Shown here one piece after another: positions 7,889 to 11,422 of a DNA stretch of 11,422 nucleotides. The notes under the pieces were generated by a model. It saw nothing but the letters and a program-made list of their open reading frames with translations. It was not told the DNA's origin and searched no databases. The stretch lies in contig CAKTIN010000062.1 in the NCBI GenBank assembly GCA_934565775.1, positions 1 through 11,422 on the forward strand, given 5' to 3'. This DNA is from an uncultured Oscillospiraceae bacterium. Its GTDB lineage: Bacteria; Bacillota; Clostridia; Oscillospirales; Oscillospiraceae. How positions within the stretch are numbered: the first letter of the stretch is position 1; every line of letters begins with the position of its first letter. Position numbers and translations under genes: made by a program.

Positions 7889-8533
7889 TTATCCAAACTT
7901 CCGGCGAAGCAGCTTCCGGCAGGTCTTCCACTCCCGGTAGCCGCTGCCCAGCATATGCAGATCGCTGCCCAGGTAGTGCGCCGCCCCCTGGCCGATCCAC
8001 CGCAAATACCGCCCCCGGCTCCAGAGCCGGGTCAGGCACACGGCGTTGAGCTGGAGGGGGACCCCCTCCCGGATCAGCCGCTCTATATTCTCCGCCGGAT
8101 ACCGGTCGGCGTGGGCCAGCACGATCTGCACGTCCTGCCGCTCCAGCAGGGCGTACAGGGTATCCCACAGGGACCGGGGCCAGGGGTAAAAGGGCATCTC
8201 CAGCAGGAGCTCCCGGGTCCCGGCCCGGCACAGCCGGGGCAGGTCCTCCATGCGCTCCATTCCGTCGCAGATAAGCACCTCCGCCCCCAGCTCCACCTGG
8301 GGCTCCTCCCCGGTCAGATGGGACCGGAGCTGCTCCCAGGACTGCTGCCGCCGGGCCAGGAACCGGTCCGCCGACTCCTTGTGGGGATAAAAATGAGAGG
8401 TGGCGCAGAGGGTGCGGATCCCCGCCTCCCGGGCCATGGCCAGCTGCCGCAGGGAGGTCTCCACCCCGTCGCTGCCGTGGTCGCACCGGGGCAGCACATG
8501 GGCATGATAATCCAGGGATAGGTCAATTTCCAT
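7889..8533 (-). CDS. cpsB: CpsB/YwqE-type PHP-family tyrosine-protein phosphatase
   Basis: The 214-residue protein has the motifs of PHP phosphatases that dephosphorylate BY-kinases in Gram-positive capsule systems. Metal-binding motif I is DYHAHVLPRCDHGSDG (8-23, with H10 and H12). Further motifs are ATSHFYPHKE (44-53), a central GAE (~83-85), IVLAHADRYPAEN (~138-150) and GSDLHMLG near the C-terminus. Its substrate would be the phosphotyrosine tail of the adjacent CpsD kinase, resetting the polymer-length/export cycle. The usual DDG of motif I appears here as DHG; a His at this place is seen in the related histidinol-phosphatase-type PHP enzymes, so metal binding may be kept with a different ligand. 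The ATG overlaps the kinase stop by 11 nt, with GGAG 7 nt upstream. The alternative, an amidohydrolase-type PHP of other function, is unlikely in this context. Confidence 0.88.
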   Translation of the reverse strand: MEIDLSLDYHAHVLPRCDHGSDGVETSLRQLAMAREAGIRTLCATSHFYPHKESADRFLARRQQSWEQLRSHLTGEEPQVELGAEVLICDGMERMEDLPRLCRAGTRELLLEMPFYPWPRSLWDTLYALLERQDVQIVLAHADRYPAENIERLIREGVPLQLNAVCLTRLWSRGRYLRWIGQGAAHYLGSDLHMLGSGYREWKTCRKLLRRKFG

Positions 8534-9296
8534 CGGTCTGCTCCGCGTAGCTGTTGGAATATGCGTATTGATAGCCGTATTTGTCCCCGTACTTATATTT
8601 ATAGGCGTACCGGGCGGCCTTCAGGCTCATACCGTTCAGAACCGTGCCGCAGAGATTGCCCCCGGCCCGGCGCACCGCCTCGATGGCGGCGTTCAGCTCG
8701 TCGGCAGAGGTCACTCCGGAGCGGGTGACCAGGATCACGCCGTCTACATAGGTGGAAACAATCTGCGCGTCCGCCACGGTGTTGATGGGCGGGGTATCGA
8801 TGATTACATAATCATAGCGCTTGGCGCACTCCTCCACGAAGCGCTTCATCCGGTCCGATGCCAGCAGCTCCGAGGGGTTGGGGGGAATGGTGCCGGTGCA
8901 GATGATCCACAGCGGCAGCTGCTCCACCTTGGTGAGCTCCAGCCGCCAGATCTTTGCCAGGAAATCGCACAGGCCGGTAGCCGCGCGGACCTGCCACAGG
9001 CGGCGCTGGGTAGGCTTGCGCATATCCGCGTCGATGAGCAGCACCCGCTTGCCCAGCATGGCGTAGCTGATGGCAATATTCGCCGCCGTCAGGCTCTTGC
9101 CCTCGGTGGGCTTGGCGCTGGTCACGGCAAAGGTGGTGCAGGGGCGCTCCTTGTCCGCCGTCATGCAGAACATCAGACTGGTGCGGAGCTTGACGTAGGC
9201 CTCCTTCATGGCGAAGGGCGAGTCGTTGTGCAGCAGCCGCCTGCGGTTGACTGCGGCGGCCTCATTCGCCGCTCTGCCGGTTTTCTTTTCCTTCAT
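8523..9296 (-). CDS. cpsD: CpsD/CapB-type bacterial tyrosine kinase (BY-kinase)
   Basis: The product (257 residues from the ATG) is a cytoplasmic BY-kinase. It has the Walker A variant SAKPTEGKS (60-68), Walker A' LLIDADMRKP (87-96), Walker B YVIIDTPP (163-170), and a tyrosine-rich tail with nine Tyr in 21 residues (230-250). In this family the kinase is activated by the cytoplasmic end of the CpsC partner and autophosphorylates its tail, with cycling linked to polymer assembly. A GTG at 9306-9308 in the same frame would add four residues, but that GTG is part of the Shine-Dalgarno AGGGAGGTG, which is well placed for ATG at 9294-9296. I therefore prefer the ATG. The gene starts inside the end of the cpsC-like gene (35-nt overlap) and overlaps the cpsB-like gene by 11 nt. 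Confidence 0.92.
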   Translation of the reverse strand: MKEKKTGRAANEAAAVNRRRLLHNDSPFAMKEAYVKLRTSLMFCMTADKERPCTTFAVTSAKPTEGKSLTAANIAISYAMLGKRVLLIDADMRKPTQRRLWQVRAATGLCDFLAKIWRLELTKVEQLPLWIICTGTIPPNPSELLASDRMKRFVEECAKRYDYVIIDTPPINTVADAQIVSTYVDGVILVTRSGVTSADELNAAIEAVRRAGGNLCGTVLNGMSLKAARYAYKYKYGDKYGYQYAYSNSYAEQTDGN

Positions 9297-10062
9297 TGCG
9301 AACCGCACCTCCCTGGGTCAGCGCCCACTGAAATTCCTTTCCGGCCTCCGGGTCGATCTCCGGGATCTGCCCCAGAACCGTCACGCCGGTCATTTTTTCT
9401 ACATCCTCCGGCAGGTAAATGGTCGTATCCGACATCATCCGCAGCACAATCCAGATCGCTGCGGCCAGCACCCCAACCACAAAGCCGATGGCGCTGTCAA
9501 ATAAGGTCCGGGGGGCTGTCTTTTCCGTGGGAACCTCCGGCCGGTCCACAACCTCTACGCCGCCCGCCTTGGTGATCCGGACGATCTCCGTGGGGGCCAC
9601 CCTGGCGAAGGCGTCCGCCACCCGGCAGGCAAAGGCCGGATCCGTAGAGGTAATGACCACCTCCAGCAGCTGGGTGTTGGACACCACGGAGACCTTGACC
9701 ATGCCGCTGAGCTCCTTGCGGGACAGCCCGCTGCCGCTCAGATCCTCCAGGACCGCGTCCAGCACGGAGTTGCTGGCCAGGATCTTGGAATAGGTGGTCG
9801 CCAGGCTCTCCGCTGCCTGCAGGTCGCTGTTGTTGATCGTGCCGGACTGCGTGGTGTTGGCGGCGCTGTTGTAGACATAGAAGCTGACTCTGGATTCATA
9901 CGTCGGCGTGACCAGCAGCGTCACCGCCAGATACACCGCCGCCCCTGCGATGAGCCCCGCAAGCAGCAGCCAGTAAAACTTCCCCAGCAGCGCCCGGACG
10001 ACGCTCCCCAGGGTGATCTCGCTGCCGTCCGCCGGTCCCTGTGTCCGTTGTTTCTCGTTCAT
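9262..10062 (-). CDS. cpsC: CpsC/YveK-type Wzz-family chain-length determinant and BY-kinase activator
   Basis: The 266-residue membrane protein has the Wzz layout: a short cytoplasmic N-terminus, TM1 (~29-51), and an extracytoplasmic region of about 135 residues starting with TPTYESRVSFYV. The Pro-rich signature DRPEVPTEKTAPRT (173-186) comes just before TM2 (~190-210), followed by a cytoplasmic tail of about 55 residues. In Gram-positive systems this tail docks and activates the separately encoded CpsD kinase, and the pair controls chain length or export. The gene is 42 nt after the phosphoglycosyl transferase stop, with GGAGGG about 11 nt upstream of its ATG. Its last 35 nt contain the start of the kinase gene, so production of the two partners is probably coupled. 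Confidence 0.92.
   Translation of the reverse strand: MNEKQRTQGPADGSEITLGSVVRALLGKFYWLLLAGLIAGAAVYLAVTLLVTPTYESRVSFYVYNSAANTTQSGTINNSDLQAAESLATTYSKILASNSVLDAVLEDLSGSGLSRKELSGMVKVSVVSNTQLLEVVITSTDPAFACRVADAFARVAPTEIVRITKAGGVEVVDRPEVPTEKTAPRTLFDSAIGFVVGVLAAAIWIVLRMMSDTTIYLPEDVEKMTGVTVLGQIPEIDPEAGKEFQWALTQGGAVRNEGKENRQSGE
9306..9314 (-). promoter_or_regulatory. Ribosome binding site deciding the kinase start
   Basis: AGGGAGGTG on the minus strand lies inside the 3' end of the cpsC-like gene, 9 nt before ATG at 9294-9296 (11 nt if only the GGAGG core is counted). Its last three bases form the in-frame GTG that could otherwise be taken as the start. Confidence 0.65.
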
Positions 10063-10104
10063 AGCAATGGTTGCCCTCCAAATTGATTTTCCGGATGCGC
10101 CGTA

Positions 10105-10770
10105 TTACCGGGCCCCGCTTCCGCTGATGATCACACAAATGGTTTTCAGAATGCAGGCCAGGTCCATACGGACGGACTGATTCTCAATGTATTTCATATC
10201 GTACAGGATCTTCTCCTCGGGCTTCAGGTCATACCCGCCGCACACCTGGGCAAAGCCGGTGAGCCCCGGCGTCACCAGCAGCCGGTTGGAAAAGCCCACG
10301 ATATAGGTCTCAAATTGATCGTAAAAATACCGCCGCTCCGGCCGGGGGCCCACAAAGCTCATATCCCCCTTGAGAATATTGAACAGCTGGGGCAGCTCAT
10401 CCAGCCGGGTCCTGCGCAGGAAGCTCCCGAAGCGGGTACACCGCCGGTCGTCCTTCTCCGCCCACTGGGGGCCGTTCTCCTCGGCGTTGAGCCGCATGGT
10501 CCGGAACTTATAAATGGTAAAGGGGCGGCCGTTTTTCCCCAGGCGCTCCTGGCGGAAGATCGGGTCCCCCGGGGAATCCAGCACGATCAGCAGCGCCAGA
10601 ATCCCCATGGGCAGCAGCAGAATCAGAATGCCGAGCCCCGCGAGCACCAGATCCGCCCCGCGCTTTACCGCCAGATACCCCCGGCGGTCCGGGAGCTCCG
10701 GCCTCTGAATATAGAGGATCGCCGGTTTCTCCCTCTGCTCTGTCGTCTGGCAGGAAGTCACTGCTTCCAT
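10105..10770 (-). CDS. Small monotopic phosphoglycosyl transferase (bacterial sugar transferase family), initiating enzyme
   Basis: This 221-residue protein is a compact PF02397-type enzyme that transfers a sugar-1-phosphate from a UDP-sugar to undecaprenyl phosphate, starting the lipid-linked glycan. One hydrophobic segment (~41-65, containing a Pro that fits a re-entrant helix) precedes the catalytic domain. That domain shows YKFRTM (87-92), [18 protein letters not shown] (119-136) with the catalytic Asp-Glu pair at 124-125, and MSFVGPRPE (137-145). The short form lacks the extra N-terminal membrane domain of WbaP/CpsE-type enzymes. It is the first gene of the operon. GAGAGGG lies just upstream of the ATG. 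The particular sugar (Glc, Gal, or a di-N-acetylated or acetamido sugar) cannot be decided from sequence. Confidence 0.93.
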   Translation of the reverse strand: MEAVTSCQTTEQREKPAILYIQRPELPDRRGYLAVKRGADLVLAGLGILILLLPMGILALLIVLDSPGDPIFRQERLGKNGRPFTIYKFRTMRLNAEENGPQWAEKDDRRCTRFGSFLRRTRLDELPQLFNILKGDMSFVGPRPERRYFYDQFETYIVGFSNRLLVTPGLTGFAQVCGGYDLKPEEKILYDMKYIENQSVRMDLACILKTICVIISGSGAR

Positions 10771-10805
10771 TCTTTTCCCTCTCTATCTCTCATTTCGCGG
10801 TCCGA

Positions 10806-10835
10806 TTTTTGCGGCGGCCCCTGCCCGGGCAAAAA
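10806..10835 (-). repeat. Inverted repeat in the operon leader that includes the U-tract of the preceding helix
   Basis: On the minus strand TTTTTGC (10829-10835) is followed after 16 nt by GCAAAAA (10806-10812), a perfect 7-bp inverted repeat with a GC-rich loop. Its left arm is the same T-run that ends the terminator-like helix just upstream. The two structures therefore share sequence, as in attenuators with alternative folds. Confidence 0.5.
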
Positions 10836-10907
10836 GAAGATGCAGCACGAGAATTGCCCCGGGGAGTGACCGTTTCCGGTTCTCTTGCCGACGCCACAAG
10901 TGCTGCA
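10831..10907 (-). promoter_or_regulatory. Structured 5' leader with terminator-like long-range helix (candidate attenuator or antitermination site)
   Basis: The minus-strand transcript from the proximal promoter would begin within a few nt of TGCAGCAC (10900-10907). This pairs perfectly with GTGCTGCA (10841-10848), and the helix is followed directly by the U-rich tract TCTTCTTTTT (10831-10840). The 51-nt interior can fold further: GAGAA/TTCTC (10880-10884 with 10849-10853), an ACCG-GAAA-CGGT hairpin with a GNRA-type tetraloop (10869-10880), a weak CTTG/CAAG stem and a CCCCGGGG palindrome. Such nested stems ahead of a U-tract are typical of regulated leaders. Folding is by eye from one sequence; covariation is untested. 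Confidence 0.55.
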
Positions 10908-10916
10908 CCGGTTCTC
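10876..10916 (-). repeat. 9-bp direct repeat around the predicted transcription start
   Basis: GAGAACCGG occurs on the minus strand at 10908-10916 and again at 10876-10884, 32 bp apart (about three helical turns). The first copy sits immediately downstream of the proximal -10 element and the second lies in the leader. It could be an operator pair on DNA or a repeated RNA element. Confidence 0.4.
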
Positions 10917-10918
10917 AG

Positions 10919-10947
10919 TGTATATACCGGATCGCCGGAAATGTCAA
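10919..10947 (-). promoter_or_regulatory. Proximal sigma-A-type promoter of the polysaccharide operon
   Basis: On the minus strand a perfect -35 TTGACA (10942-10947) is followed after exactly 17 bp by TATACA (10919-10924). Predicted transcription start is near 10912, giving a leader of about 140 nt before the first ATG at 10770. Confidence 0.65.
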
Positions 10948-10966
10948 GGCGATCCTCTCCCGCCTC

Positions 10967-11015
10967 CCGGCGGGGAACAGGGGGCTCCGGGTGCGCAAAA
11001 AGAGCGCCCCGCCGG
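10967..11015 (-). repeat. 9-bp GC-rich inverted repeat between the two candidate promoters
   Basis: CCGGCGGGG (11007-11015, minus strand) pairs perfectly with CCCCGCCGG (10967-10975), enclosing 31 nt that contain a further GCGC/GCGC pair around a T-run. It is not followed by T residues, so it is not a standard terminator. It would be transcribed only from the distal promoter. Confidence 0.45.
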
Positions 11016-11066
11016 ATTCCCGCATATCGCCTTGCCGCACAGCCAAAATCTGACACTACCAGTCAT

Positions 11067-11095
11067 ATAATACACAACTCCCCGTCGGAAATCAA
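11067..11095 (-). promoter_or_regulatory. Possible distal promoter of the polysaccharide operon
   Basis: Minus-strand TTGATT (11090-11095) is followed after 17 bp by TATTAT (11067-11072), in an AT-richer patch just after the upstream terminator. Matches to consensus are 4/6 and 5/6. It would give a leader of about 290 nt. Weaker support than for the proximal promoter. Confidence 0.35.
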
Positions 11096-11149
11096 TACGA
11101 TTCGTAAAAAACTTCCAGAATTGGATGGACTTTCACCGCATTCATGATT

Positions 11150-11180
11150 AAAAAACCGCCCGGCGCTTTCACCGGGCGGT
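11150..11180 (-). terminator. Intrinsic terminator of the upstream gene
   Basis: On the minus strand a perfect 9-bp GC-rich stem, ACCGCCCGG (11172-11180) with CCGGGCGGT (11155-11163), has an 8-nt loop and ends in a run of six T. It lies 44 nt after the stop codon of the partial gene at 11225 and separates it from the polysaccharide operon. There is no T-run on the plus-strand side, so it works in one direction only. Confidence 0.9.
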
Positions 11181-11224
11181 CCTATTGGCAATTGCCGGGG
11201 CTGCTTAGCTCCCCCTGCCGCGCT

Positions 11225-11422
11225 TTACACTCCGGCGCTTGTCCGCGCCGTAATTTGCAGCGCCTCGGCGCTGAGCACATCCGCCTGGGTCAGAGCCGCC
11301 TCCGTGTGGGGATTGATCATGATCTGGATGCCGTCACAGCTCTGGTAATTGGCGTAATGGCTGAGGTCCGCCGTCCAGACCTTCCCCGTGCCGTCCGCAT
11401 CGGTGAGGTTGTTGCTGTACTG
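11225..11422 (-). CDS. C-terminal end of a probably extracellular protein (5' part beyond window)
   Basis: An open frame enters from the right edge and ends with TAA at 11225-11227, giving the last 65 residues. The segment contains GKVWTADLSHYANYQ, then DGIQIMINPHTEA, and ends in QADVLSAEALQITARTSAGV. Alternating strand-like segments with Trp/Tyr, and a closing strand of the type seen in jelly-roll carbohydrate-binding or discoidin-like domains, suggest a secreted beta-sandwich domain. This is a weak inference from pattern. There are no Cys pairs, sorting motif or membrane segment in the visible part. An intrinsic terminator follows 44 nt downstream, so it belongs to a different transcription unit from the polysaccharide operon. 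Confidence 0.7.
   Translation of the reverse strand, partial: QYSNNLTDADGTGKVWTADLSHYANYQSCDGIQIMINPHTEAALTQADVLSAEALQITARTSAGV

Larger units (their letters stand above)
10771..11149. other. Regulatory region between the upstream terminator and the polysaccharide operon
   Basis: This ~380-nt stretch has no credible gene. On the minus strand it holds two candidate promoters (11067-11095 and 10919-10947), a 9-bp inverted repeat between them (10967-11015), and a folded 5' leader with a terminator-like helix (10831-10907) plus a second inverted repeat (10806-10835). The 11-codon reading frame starting at 10793 has no ribosome binding site and runs out of frame into the first gene; I do not count it. 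Confidence 0.7.

Noticed and set aside
7764..8486. Minus-strand frame of 240 codons overlapping the cpsB-like gene, and the ATG at 7878-7880
   Set aside because: It is a Gly/Pro/Arg-rich out-of-frame translation. The ATG at 7878-7880 lies 2 nt from the GGAG core and leads out of the GT2 frame after 38 codons; the TTG start fits the spacing and the protein.
10758..10793. 11-codon upstream reading frame (ATG at 10791-10793) that could be a leader peptide
   Set aside because: No Shine-Dalgarno sequence before it and no codon pattern suggesting attenuation; it overlaps the first gene out of frame.
11062..11073. Plus-strand TATAAT at 11066-11071 as a promoter
   Set aside because: No acceptable -35 at the right distance and no plus-strand gene downstream; the same AT-rich patch reads better as a minus-strand -10.
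10790..11147. Short overlapping reading frames on both strands in the promoter region (88 and 112 codons)
   Set aside because: No ribosome binding sites, no recognisable motifs, and they cover the promoters and leader structures; they are typical of open frames in GC-rich non-coding DNA.
1..11422. CRISPR arrays, tRNA/rRNA genes, insertion sequences, phage or attachment sites
   Set aside because: Looked for repeated spacer-like units, cloverleaf-like segments, transposase motifs and terminal inverted repeats; none was seen.

Overview
This looks like a chromosomal piece of a GC-rich, Gram-positive gut-type Clostridia, probably Oscillospiraceae-like. The support is the GC-rich codon use, strong AAGGAG/GGAGG ribosome binding sites, a lipobox lipoprotein, the split Gram-positive CpsC/CpsD (BY-kinase) system with a PHP-type CpsB, and a giant secreted protein built from Ig-like, Cys-pair and cell-wall-binding-type repeats common in that group. 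The taxonomic call is inference from protein style only. All convincing genes lie on the minus strand.

Reading in the direction of transcription (high to low coordinates): the window opens with the C-terminal end of an extracellular-looking gene (11225-11422), closed by a clear intrinsic terminator (11150-11180). A non-coding region of about 450 bp follows. It holds two candidate sigma-A-type promoters and a strongly structured leader whose first long-range helix ends in a U-rich tract, so it looks like a transcription attenuator or antitermination target.

This leads into a compact surface-polysaccharide operon: phosphoglycosyl transferase (10105-10770), CpsC/Wzz-type chain-length and kinase-activator protein (9262-10062), CpsD BY-kinase (8523-9296), CpsB-type PHP phosphatase (7889-8533), GT2 glycosyltransferase (7103-7873), GT-B glycosyltransferase (5807-7099), a small unrecognised lipoprotein (5266-5826) and a LicD-family phosphotransferase (4423-5256). 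These genes overlap or are separated by at most 42 nt, which fits one transcript with translational coupling.

After 102 nt containing hairpins but no terminator comes a giant secreted phosphodiester glycosidase-family (NAGPA-like) protein (4320 to beyond position 1), whose C-terminus is cut off by the window edge.

Working model (inference): the phosphoglycosyl transferase starts a lipid-linked glycan, the two glycosyltransferases extend it, CpsB/C/D control chain length or export by tyrosine phosphorylation, and LicD decorates it with a phospho-substituent. The secreted phosphodiester glycosidase could trim glycosyl-phosphodiester linkages at the surface. No Wzx flippase or Wzy polymerase is present here. 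The points most worth a second look are the structured leader RNA, the unrecognised lipoprotein, and the pairing of a phosphodiester-making enzyme with a phosphodiester-cleaving one.
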